DNA of 15,868 nucleotides from Desulfobacterales bacterium (lineage in GTDB: Bacteria > Desulfobacterota > Desulfobacteria > Desulfobacterales > UBA2174_A). The position numbers and the translations under genes were made by a program. This document shows positions 6,682 to 13,007 of the stretch, one piece after another. The stretch is from positions 1 through 15,868 of the forward strand of contig JALOPD010000062.1 in the NCBI GenBank assembly GCA_025454075.1, given 5' to 3'. The notes beneath the pieces are model-generated. The model was not told the origin of the DNA, did no database searches, and saw nothing but the letters and a program-made list of their open reading frames with translations. Numbering within the stretch: the first letter of the stretch is position 1; each line of letters begins with the position of its first letter.

Positions 6682-7817
6682 GGCTCTGCCGTATGAAAGG
6701 GGGGACGCAGGCTGGCCAGCGGCCGGCCAATGACGTATTCGACCCGTTCGGCGGACCGGCGTGCGGCCTCCCGTTTCGAGCGGATGGAGGCCGCGGCCCG
6801 TGGATCGGCGCGTTGGTCTTGCAGGCGCGGCGCAAAGCGCCGGTCGATCCCCACGAAACGATCTTCGCATATCAGCTTGTCGGCCAGAAATACGACCTCG
6901 GCCTCGCGGATGGAGCCTTCCATTTCGACGTCCAGGTCCATATGAGCCTCGACGATCTCGGCCATCAACGGCATCTCCAGTTCACGCAGGATTCCCGCCG
7001 CGCGGCGAGCGTGGTTCGGTTGTCCGCGCGCCATGTCGTGCACGAGCGCCGCCGCGTAGATTAGACCGAGGTCCAAGCGGCAGCCCGCTGTCGTGAGGGC
7101 CCGGCCGATACGAAGCGCCTGCTCGGCCACCGCTTGGCTGTGCGCCCATACCGCCGGGCTGACTTTTACTATATCGATCAGGAGCGCACGGCACTCGGCC
7201 GCGGAAAGGATCGCGCGGGTTTTCAAACGTTCGCCCATGCGGCGGTGATCTTCCGGGCCGTCCATGTCTTGCAGGATGAATTCGTCCGCGACGGGAACGT
7301 CGACGGCTTCGGCGTCAAAGCGTTCGAGCAAAGCTCTGAGGCCGCCTTCCCCTTGCCAGTCGGCGATGACCGCTTTGAAACGCCGGCCGATCAGGGGCGG
7401 ATGCCCGCGCCGGCCTTGGAAGGTCGGATGGCAGATCCCACCGGTGCCGGCCGAATAAGCCTCCATCAGACTGCGCAGGGTCGCCGGGCGCACGAGGGGG
7501 ATGTCCACGGGGAGGACGAAAAAGGAGACGGTGCGCTCGTCCAGGCTCGACACGCCGGCTGCCACCGACGTGAACATCCCTTCCGCATGGCGCGGGTTCA
7601 GGACGCTGCAGGCGCCGCAGCGATCGACCATGGGCGCCAGTTCGGCGGCGCGGTGCCCGGTCACCACATGAATGCGGTCGACCCCGATGGACTGAAACAG
7701 CCGGATGACCCGCTCCAGGATCGTCTGCCCGCCGAGCGTCAACATAGGTTTGAACTCCCCCATGCGTCTCGATGAGCCGGCGGCCAGCACGAGTGCCGCT
7801 ACGGATTGGGGGTTCAT
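6678..7817 (-). CDS. MobA/MocA-like nucleotidyltransferase fused to HD domain (DVU_1551-like)
   Basis: A 379-aa two-domain protein. Residues about 7-200 are a MobA-like NTP transferase: VLAAGSSRRMGEFKPML at 10-26 binds the nucleotide, and PVDIPLV near 105 is the metal-binding aspartate region. Residues about 215-379 look like an HD phosphohydrolase domain, with an early His (WAHSQAV) and the HD pair in AALVHDMARG. In the MocA branch the enzyme attaches CMP to molybdopterin, giving the cytosine dinucleotide cofactor used by xanthine-oxidase-type enzymes; that fits the mop gene at the head of this cluster. The role of the HD domain is unknown. It starts at the ATG at 7817, overlapping the XdhC stop by 4 nt (ATGA), and overlaps the ModE-like start in the same way. 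From memory it corresponds to the family named after DVU_1551. Confidence 0.88.
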   Translation of the reverse strand: MNPQSVAALVLAAGSSRRMGEFKPMLTLGGQTILERVIRLFQSIGVDRIHVVTGHRAAELAPMVDRCGACSVLNPRHAEGMFTSVAAGVSSLDERTVSFFVLPVDIPLVRPATLRSLMEAYSAGTGGICHPTFQGRRGHPPLIGRRFKAVIADWQGEGGLRALLERFDAEAVDVPVADEFILQDMDGPEDHRRMGERLKTRAILSAAECRALLIDIVKVSPAVWAHSQAVAEQALRIGRALTTAGCRLDLGLIYAAALVHDMARGQPNHARRAAGILRELEMPLMAEIVEAHMDLDVEMEGSIREAEVVFLADKLICEDRFVGIDRRFAPRLQDQRADPRAAASIRSKREAARRSAERVEYVIGRPLASLRPPFHTAEP

Positions 7818-8866
7818 GAGCGGCGCCTCCGGGCGCGGACATGGACCAGCTCGGCCACGATGCTGAGGGCGATCTCCTCGGGGGTTTCCGCGCCGATGTC
7901 GATGCCGATGGGGGAGTGCACCCGCTCCAAATCGGCTTGAGTGAAGCCTTGCTTCAACAAGGCATTGAAGATGTGGTCCCGTTTGCGCCGGCTGCCGATC
8001 ATGCCGATGTAGGCCGCCTCCGTGCGCAGCGCCTGCATCAGCACCGTTTTGTCGTGCAGGTGGCCGCGGGTCACGATGACGATGAAGGCGCCGCGGTCGA
8101 TCGGCAGACCCTTTAAGGCCGATCCGAAGTCTTTAACCACGCGGACTTCCTCCGCCTCGGGGAAACGCTCGGCGCTGGCGAAGTCCTCCCGGTCGTCCAC
8201 GACCCGCACGCGGAACCCGGCAAAGGCAGCGAGCCGGGCCGTGGGCTGGGCGACATGGCCGGCGCCGAACAGGAACACGGTATCCGGCGGAAGAACCGGA
8301 TCGACCAGGACCAGCGACTCCCCGAGCGACACGGTCCGCAGGCGGGTCGCACCGGTATTTTGGGAAACCAGCATTGCAAGGGTTGCGGCGCCCAAGGGCA
8401 GATCGCCGTAAACCACGGCGCCCTCCTTCAGCAGGCAGTGATCGACGGCTGTCACTTTTCCATCAGTGAATCGGAGGGCGGTCAGAAGGAAGCAGGGATC
8501 CTGATTGCGCTGAGCGTCGCGCCAGCCTTTGAGCACTCCGGCCGCCGGGCCGTGAGAATCGATGAACTCCAGGAGCACCTCCAGCCGTCCGCCGCAGATC
8601 ATGTCCATGGCCGCCAGCTCGGATTGGGTCATGTCGAAGGGGATTAGCAGGGGCCGCCGCGCTGCCAGCACTTCGGCCGCGGCGGCGATCGTCCGCGCCT
8701 CGAGCAGCCCGCCGCCGATCGTCCCGACGGCCCGGCCGCCCGCGGCGACGATCATGCGCGTGCCCGCCGTTCGAGGCGCGGACCCTTCACGGTTGACGAT
8801 CGTGGCCAGGACGAAGGGCTGATGCTCGTCCAGCAGTCTGCCGGCGGTCTCTGCAATCAGGCTCAT
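7814..8866 (-). CDS. XdhC/CoxI-family molybdenum hydroxylase maturation factor
   Basis: A 350-aa XdhC-like protein. The N-terminal XdhC_CoxI domain shows ATIVNREGSAPRTAGTRM and GTIGGGLLE (residues about 20-57) and the MICGG motif near 90. The C-terminal Rossmann domain shows FLFGAGHVAQPTARLAAFAG near 205 and ends in a conserved IGSRRKR and PIGIDIGAETPEEIALSI stretch. XdhC of Rhodobacter binds the molybdenum cofactor, helps its sulfuration and delivers it to xanthine dehydrogenase in the cytoplasm. Here the natural client is the Mop-type aldehyde oxidoreductase encoded at the right edge. Both ends overlap neighbours by ATGA (8863-8866 and 7814-7817), so translation is coupled. Assignment to the family is secure; client choice is inferred from context. 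Confidence 0.92.
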   Translation of the reverse strand: MSLIAETAGRLLDEHQPFVLATIVNREGSAPRTAGTRMIVAAGGRAVGTIGGGLLEARTIAAAAEVLAARRPLLIPFDMTQSELAAMDMICGGRLEVLLEFIDSHGPAAGVLKGWRDAQRNQDPCFLLTALRFTDGKVTAVDHCLLKEGAVVYGDLPLGAATLAMLVSQNTGATRLRTVSLGESLVLVDPVLPPDTVFLFGAGHVAQPTARLAAFAGFRVRVVDDREDFASAERFPEAEEVRVVKDFGSALKGLPIDRGAFIVIVTRGHLHDKTVLMQALRTEAAYIGMIGSRRKRDHIFNALLKQGFTQADLERVHSPIGIDIGAETPEEIALSIVAELVHVRARRRRS

Positions 8867-10215
8867 GCGGTCGATCGCTCCCGTCTTCGGTCGATAAGGG
8901 TTCGTTTGGCGGCTCCCGTGGTGAACCAGTTCTCAGGCGTCAACCGGACCGGGTCGACGGCCAGGAGCCCCTGGGCGGCAGCTTCTCTGACGGCGGGCAG
9001 GCGCGCCAGCGCAGCGTGCACTTTGGTCAGCGTGTCCTCAAACCGGCCGGGATCGCAGTGCACGGTCACCCTCAGCCGGCCGCTGCCGCTGGCGGGGATG
9101 ATTTCCGCCTGGAAATTGAGAACTTCCGGTATTGCAAAAATAGCCTCGTCCAAGGCCGCCATGCAAAGAAGGGCATATGGCCCCAGCGCCGCTCCGTTAT
9201 TGAGCCGGCCCGCGACCTTGCCGAGGCGTCGCAGGTGGCTGCCGCACGGGCAGTAGTCGGGCAACAGCCGAGCCACGTCGCCGGTGCGGTAGCGGATCAG
9301 CGGCATGGCGCGGCGGGTCAGCGTGGTGACGACTACTTCGCCGGAAACCCCTTCCGGCAGGGAACGGCCGGTCGCCGGATCGACCACCTCCACGAACAGG
9401 TCGGCCTCGCGCAGATGGTAACCGTCATGAGCATCGCACTCGACGCCGCCCCCGTAGCCCGTCTCCGTCAGGCCGTAATGCTGGTAGACGCCGCACCCCC
9501 AGGCCTGACGGATGGCGGCGACGATGGAGGCCGGAATGTAGTCGGTGCTCAATAAAACGTTCTGGATGAGACCCGGCGGAATGCGAACGCTCTGCGGGTG
9601 TCTCACCAGGGAAAGGACCTGCACGGGGATCCCCACCAAGACCTGCGTCCGGTGGGTCAGGATCGCATCGATGGCCTCCTCGGGGTCCCGAACCGGTCCG
9701 TGCACGATGCCCTCTGCGCCCATGCGGGCGAGTCCGTTGACGAGCAGATCGCCCACGCTGCCCGGCAGACCGCCGGGCATCAAGATGAGAACCCGCTGGC
9801 CGGCCCGCGTCAAGGTGGACATGCCGTGGTGGAAAAAGTCGACGGTCAACTCGAGGTCGGCCGGGTCGAAAAACAGCCGCTTGGGAAGCCCGGTGGTGCC
9901 GGATGAGCGCAGCGTGACCACCCGCGAAACCTCCGAATGCGATACGCATAGGAATTCAAGCGGATCGCGCGCGAGGTCTTCCACGGTGGTGAAGGGCAGC
10001 GCCGCAAACTGCTCAAACCCCGCCAGACCGTCGTTGGCCAAGCCCGCAAGCTGTTGGCGGTAGAATGGGCTTTGCCGGCAAGCGTACCTCAAAACCCGGT
10101 CTAGTTTTTCCAGCTGGTAGCGTCTTACTTCGTCGCGCGTAAAGCGGCTCTGAGATGCCATTCCGATCTTGTCGCTGATCCAGCGCTCCAAAGGGGTGAT
10201 GCGCAGTGCGTTCAT
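8863..10215 (-). CDS. PaaK-like AMP-forming acyl-CoA ligase (DVU_1553-like)
   Basis: A 450-aa adenylate-forming enzyme of the phenylacetate-CoA ligase type. Visible motifs are the P-loop LRSSGTTGLPKRLFF (about 104-118), YQHYGLTETGYGGG (A5 region, about 243-256), YRTGD (A7, about 309-313), YCPCGSHLRRLGKVAGR (CxC plus A8-like, about 321-337), and a C-terminal lysine in TGAAKRTLIDRR, where family members place the catalytic Lys. It would activate a carboxylic acid with ATP and transfer it to CoA or another thiol; the substrate is not evident. An acid made by the Mop aldehyde oxidoreductase is one candidate, and a modification step guided by the adjacent radical SAM gene is another. It overlaps the radical SAM stop and the XdhC start, both as ATGA. 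Family secure, substrate unknown. Confidence 0.9.
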   Translation of the reverse strand: MNALRITPLERWISDKIGMASQSRFTRDEVRRYQLEKLDRVLRYACRQSPFYRQQLAGLANDGLAGFEQFAALPFTTVEDLARDPLEFLCVSHSEVSRVVTLRSSGTTGLPKRLFFDPADLELTVDFFHHGMSTLTRAGQRVLILMPGGLPGSVGDLLVNGLARMGAEGIVHGPVRDPEEAIDAILTHRTQVLVGIPVQVLSLVRHPQSVRIPPGLIQNVLLSTDYIPASIVAAIRQAWGCGVYQHYGLTETGYGGGVECDAHDGYHLREADLFVEVVDPATGRSLPEGVSGEVVVTTLTRRAMPLIRYRTGDVARLLPDYCPCGSHLRRLGKVAGRLNNGAALGPYALLCMAALDEAIFAIPEVLNFQAEIIPASGSGRLRVTVHCDPGRFEDTLTKVHAALARLPAVREAAAQGLLAVDPVRLTPENWFTTGAAKRTLIDRRRERSTA

Positions 10216-11624
10216 TTACGATACAACCCCCTCCCGTCGGCGGCGGTGAGGTTGAAAGCGCAGAACGGGACCAGCCCGCGCGGGGGATCAAGCACGTGGA
10301 TGCAGCAGTCGCGCAGCCGCTCCAGGTCCAGGGTCCAGGCATCCTGAAAGGCCATGGCCGAGACCGTGAAGGTGTGCGCCCGCGCCCAGTGGAGGAAGTC
10401 GTCCAGCCCCATCGACCGGCGGTCCTGCAAGTGCCAAGCACACGCCGCCTCTCCGTCCTTGAAAGCGGCTGGCGCTGCGTCGCGCGTCCCCGCCCATTGC
10501 CGGGCCACATGCGCCATGGCCCGTTGCGCGCCGGCCCCGGCCGGGAGGGGCGTGCAGCAGCCGGAAGACAGCGGGGGGGATTGCAGCCATCGGACCCGGC
10601 CGTCCGGCAGGGTGAGATAGCTGGCGTGAAACGAGCACCAGGCATTCTCGCACCCCGGCGGGCGGAAATCGGAAACCTTGAACATGCCGTCGGACTGGTG
10701 CTCGATGGCCGCCATCAGTTCGGGCAAGGTGATGCGCGGGGCATCTTTGACCGCTCGCGGATAACGTCCGAAATAGCTGACGGGCTGAAAGTGAACCCCT
10801 CTCACGGCCGGCGACATGCGGACCGCCGCTGCCAGGATCCCGCCGATCGCATGGGTGTTCACGCCCGGGACCAGCGTCGGCACCAGCACGACCCCGATGC
10901 CAAGGCGCGCGCAGGCCTCGATCGCCCGGTACTTGATTTCCGCCAGCGCCCGGCCGCGCAGCTTCAGGTGCACCCCATCCTCGGTGCCGTCGAACTGCAG
11001 GAAAACGCTCGCCATCCCGGCTTCCTTGAGCGCCTTCAGGTAGCCGGCGTCGCCCGCCAGCCGGATGCCGTTGGTGTTGAGCTGGATGAATCCGAAGCCG
11101 GCCGCGCGCCCGGCGGCCACGACGTCCGGCAGGTCGTCCCGCAGCGTGGGCTCGCCGCCGGAGAGCTGAATGTTGCTGCCGGGGGCGAATTCCCAGGCTT
11201 TCCGGTACCAGTCGCGGATTTCCTCCAGTCCGGGATCGACCGCATCGTCCGGCTTTGAACCGGCAAAGCACACGCTGCAATGCAGGTTGCAGCGCCGGGT
11301 CACTTCCAGAAGCACGGTGCAGGAGCGCTGGCGGTGCTCCGGGCACAAGCCGCAGTCAAAGGGGCAACCCTGCCGCCTTTCCCGAAAGACCGGGTGCAAA
11401 AGCGCGGGCGTCCTGGGGCGCCGCCAATCCTTCAAACCCGGCCGGCCGCTCCAGACGACCGTCCTGAATTCGCCGTGCTCGGCACAGGACTTGACCATCT
11501 CGACACGTTCGCCGCTGGCCACCCGTTCGGCCGGGATGCGGTTCAAGCAGACTGGGCAGACGCTGGCGGTGCCGTCAGACGGGGTTATGAAACCATTTCT
11601 GGGTTTCACGTTGGCGTGTCCCAT
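10212..11624 (-). CDS. trsS: Radical SAM protein, TrsS-like, poly-cysteine N-terminus
   Basis: A 470-aa radical SAM enzyme. Before the core come CPVC (23-26), KSCAEHG (Cys47), GCPFDCGLC (87, 91, 94) and Cys102; the SAM cluster is CNLHCSVC (112, 116, 119), followed by the SAM-binding SGGEPTLRDDL and a TIM-barrel run. This Cys-rich lead-in resembles the archaeal MJ0619/tetraether synthase group. Late cysteines sit in CENAWC, SSGCC, DCC and PFCAFNLT. As I recall, the family called TrsS includes selenoprotein members; this copy is all-cysteine with no in-frame TGA. It starts at the ATG at 11624, sharing one base with the C-GCAxxG-C-C stop (TGATG); the frame upstream of that is shadow. The reaction is unknown. 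Methylation or radical chemistry on an Mo enzyme, cofactor or peptide are all open. Confidence 0.87.
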   Translation of the reverse strand: MGHANVKPRNGFITPSDGTASVCPVCLNRIPAERVASGERVEMVKSCAEHGEFRTVVWSGRPGLKDWRRPRTPALLHPVFRERRQGCPFDCGLCPEHRQRSCTVLLEVTRRCNLHCSVCFAGSKPDDAVDPGLEEIRDWYRKAWEFAPGSNIQLSGGEPTLRDDLPDVVAAGRAAGFGFIQLNTNGIRLAGDAGYLKALKEAGMASVFLQFDGTEDGVHLKLRGRALAEIKYRAIEACARLGIGVVLVPTLVPGVNTHAIGGILAAAVRMSPAVRGVHFQPVSYFGRYPRAVKDAPRITLPELMAAIEHQSDGMFKVSDFRPPGCENAWCSFHASYLTLPDGRVRWLQSPPLSSGCCTPLPAGAGAQRAMAHVARQWAGTRDAAPAAFKDGEAACAWHLQDRRSMGLDDFLHWARAHTFTVSAMAFQDAWTLDLERLRDCCIHVLDPPRGLVPFCAFNLTAADGRGLYRK

Positions 11625-12070
11625 CAGGCGCCGGAGGGATCGAAGCCGTTTCCGGCCAGGATTTCCAGGACCTTGGCGTAGGTGTCCGCAACGATCGTGC
11701 CGCAGCGCTGACGGGCGGCCGCCGGGCCTTCTTCGCCGACGATGGTTTCGCAGGCGATCCCTCCATGGGGACCGCCGACATGCTCCCGGAACCAGTCCGA
11801 CAGCTCCTGCAGCATCAGCATCAGCCGGTCGGACGCCGCTTCCGCGTCGCTGCCCTTGCCGGCATAAAGCGCGAGCGCGCAGCAGCCGCCGGTCAGCGTG
11901 CCGCAGGTGGCGGCGCCCCCGCCGCAACCGTAGGCCAGGCCGGCCATCGCGCGGAGCAGGGCGGGGTTGTCTTCGCCGCGCGCCTCCAGGAACAGCCGGA
12001 TCAGGATCTGGCTGCAGCCGTAGCCTTTCTGGGAAAGCTGCAGCATGCGGATCATGAGATCGTCCATCAT
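11624..12070 (-). CDS. C-GCAxxG-C-C family protein (DVU_1555-like)
   Basis: A 148-aa cysteine-rich protein of the C_GCAxxG_C_C type. Motif cysteines: C19 in KGYGCSQ, C49 (YGCGGG), C56 (ATCGTLTGG), the pair C63-C64, then IACET and QRCGTIV in the C-terminal part. The family is widespread in anaerobes, is thought to be redox-active or to bind metal, and is often encoded near electron-transfer genes; no clear biochemical role is established to my knowledge. I start at the ATG at 12070 (MMDDLMIRM), with AAGGAA 8 nt upstream at the end of the methyltransferase gene. The 72 residues that an upstream start would add are antisense-like Arg/Pro-rich shadow. Its stop shares one base with the trsS start. 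It lies between the methyltransferase and the radical SAM enzyme and could relay electrons to them; that is inference. Confidence 0.88.
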   Translation of the reverse strand: MMDDLMIRMLQLSQKGYGCSQILIRLFLEARGEDNPALLRAMAGLAYGCGGGAATCGTLTGGCCALALYAGKGSDAEAASDRLMLMLQELSDWFREHVGGPHGGIACETIVGEEGPAAARQRCGTIVADTYAKVLEILAGNGFDPSGA

Positions 12071-12075
12071 GGGCG

Positions 12076-12795
12076 TTATTCCTTGCGGGCTACCGCCAGA
12101 AAATAGCCGGGGCGGGCCCGGTGCAGGGCGGCTGAATAGCCTTCCCCGCAGGCGCGGCGGTCGCCCCAGAGCGCCGGCAACGACCCGCAGGCGAACACCA
12201 GCCGGGCCGCCAGGCGCTTGAGGGCGCCCGAGTGATCCTCCCAGGCGAGAAGCGTAAGACCGCACCGGCGCATTCGGTCCATCCACTCGTCCCGGGGTCT
12301 GGCTCCCCGGATGCAGCAGTCTGCGGGCAGCGACGCCAGCTCCGCAGCCTGGGCCGGCCCGCGCGCATAGATGTCCGCCAGCACCAGAAGTCCGCCCGGG
12401 GCGAGCACGCGCAGGATTTCACGCCAGGCCGCATCCCGGTCTTCGACCAACGAGAGGACGCATTCGCACAGCACGGCGGACAGACACGCATCCCTGACCG
12501 GCAGGCAGGCGGCGTCGGCTTCCGCCAGGGGCAGATGGGGATCCCGCCGCCGGGCCTGGTAGAGCATTCGCGGTGAGCGATCGAGGCCGACGGCCCGGAG
12601 TCGCCAGTGCTGCCGCAGGTGGCGAAGCGTCTCCCCGGTCCCGCAGCCGATGTCGATAACCCGCGCGCCGGTCGGAAGACCGCAAAAGGACAGCGCCCGC
12701 TGTGTGAGCTCCAGGCCCCCCGGCCGCAGGGCCGGACCCGTGACGGCCTGCAGCGCAGGGGATTCATACAGGGCAGGGGGGCGCGGTCCGGTCAT
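12076..12795 (-). CDS. trsM: SAM-dependent methyltransferase, TrsM-like (DVU_1556-like)
   Basis: A 239-aa class I methyltransferase. SAM motif I is VIDIGCGTGETL (about residues 44-55), motif II has GLDRSPRML, then ADAACLPV and LCECVLSLV, and motif IV/V is LRVLAPGGLLVLADIYARG. The N-terminal line YESPALQAVTGPALRPGGLELT looks family-specific. It methylates an unknown acceptor in the cytoplasm; its tight coupling with the radical SAM gene suggests action on the same molecule. I start at the ATG at 12795 (MTGPRPPAL), which shares one base with the stop of the small four-cysteine protein (TGATG). The longer frame upstream of this start is shadow of that small gene. Five nt separate its stop from the next gene. 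Methyltransferase fold secure, substrate unknown. Confidence 0.88.
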   Translation of the reverse strand: MTGPRPPALYESPALQAVTGPALRPGGLELTQRALSFCGLPTGARVIDIGCGTGETLRHLRQHWRLRAVGLDRSPRMLYQARRRDPHLPLAEADAACLPVRDACLSAVLCECVLSLVEDRDAAWREILRVLAPGGLLVLADIYARGPAQAAELASLPADCCIRGARPRDEWMDRMRRCGLTLLAWEDHSGALKRLAARLVFACGSLPALWGDRRACGEGYSAALHRARPGYFLAVARKE

Positions 12796-13007
12796 CACTT
12801 GTCTTCCAGGAGCTGCTCCACCTCGGCCATCTTGCCCAGGGCCAGCGCTTCGGAGATCAGGACAAAGCCGCAGCCCCGGCACATGGGCAGCTCGGTCGTG
12901 AACTGATTGCCCATGTACTCCACGCTGGCCGTGCCCGTCTCCAATGGCCGGCTGCACTTCCGGCACACCCACTGCAGGTCTTCGGGGTTAACGTTTTCGG
13001 CTCTCAT
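12795..13007 (-). CDS. Small four-cysteine protein (DVU_1557-like)
   Basis: A 70-aa protein with two CxxC pairs: C15-RK-C18 after NPEDLQWV, and C43-RG-C46 after TTELPM, spaced as a rubredoxin- or zinc-ribbon-like knuckle. The tail ends in a helical EALALGKMAEVEQLLEDK. I recall a family named for DVU_1557 and described as a redox protein, but metal content (Zn or Fe) cannot be told from sequence. It begins at the ATG at 13007, overlapping the stop of the oxidoreductase by 4 nt (ATGA), and its own stop overlaps the methyltransferase start. Conserved placement between an electron-transfer enzyme and the methyltransferase suggests an electron carrier or adaptor. It has no signal peptide. Confidence 0.85.
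   Translation of the reverse strand: MRAENVNPEDLQWVCRKCSRPLETGTASVEYMGNQFTTELPMCRGCGFVLISEALALGKMAEVEQLLEDK

Noticed and set aside
10206..11258. A 350-aa plus-strand open frame opposite the radical SAM gene
   Set aside because: It is antisense to a gene with clear motifs; the GC-rich third positions of that gene create long antisense frames with Arg/Gly/Pro-rich nonsense-like composition.
11170..12057. A 295-aa plus-strand open frame opposite trsS and the C-GCAxxG-C-C gene
   Set aside because: Arg/Ser-rich composition, no motif, fully antisense to two recognised genes.
11624..12286. Longer start for the C-GCAxxG-C-C protein
   Set aside because: The extra residues are Arg/Pro/Gly-rich shadow of the methyltransferase gene; the ATG at 12070 has a ribosome binding site and gives a normal family N-terminus.
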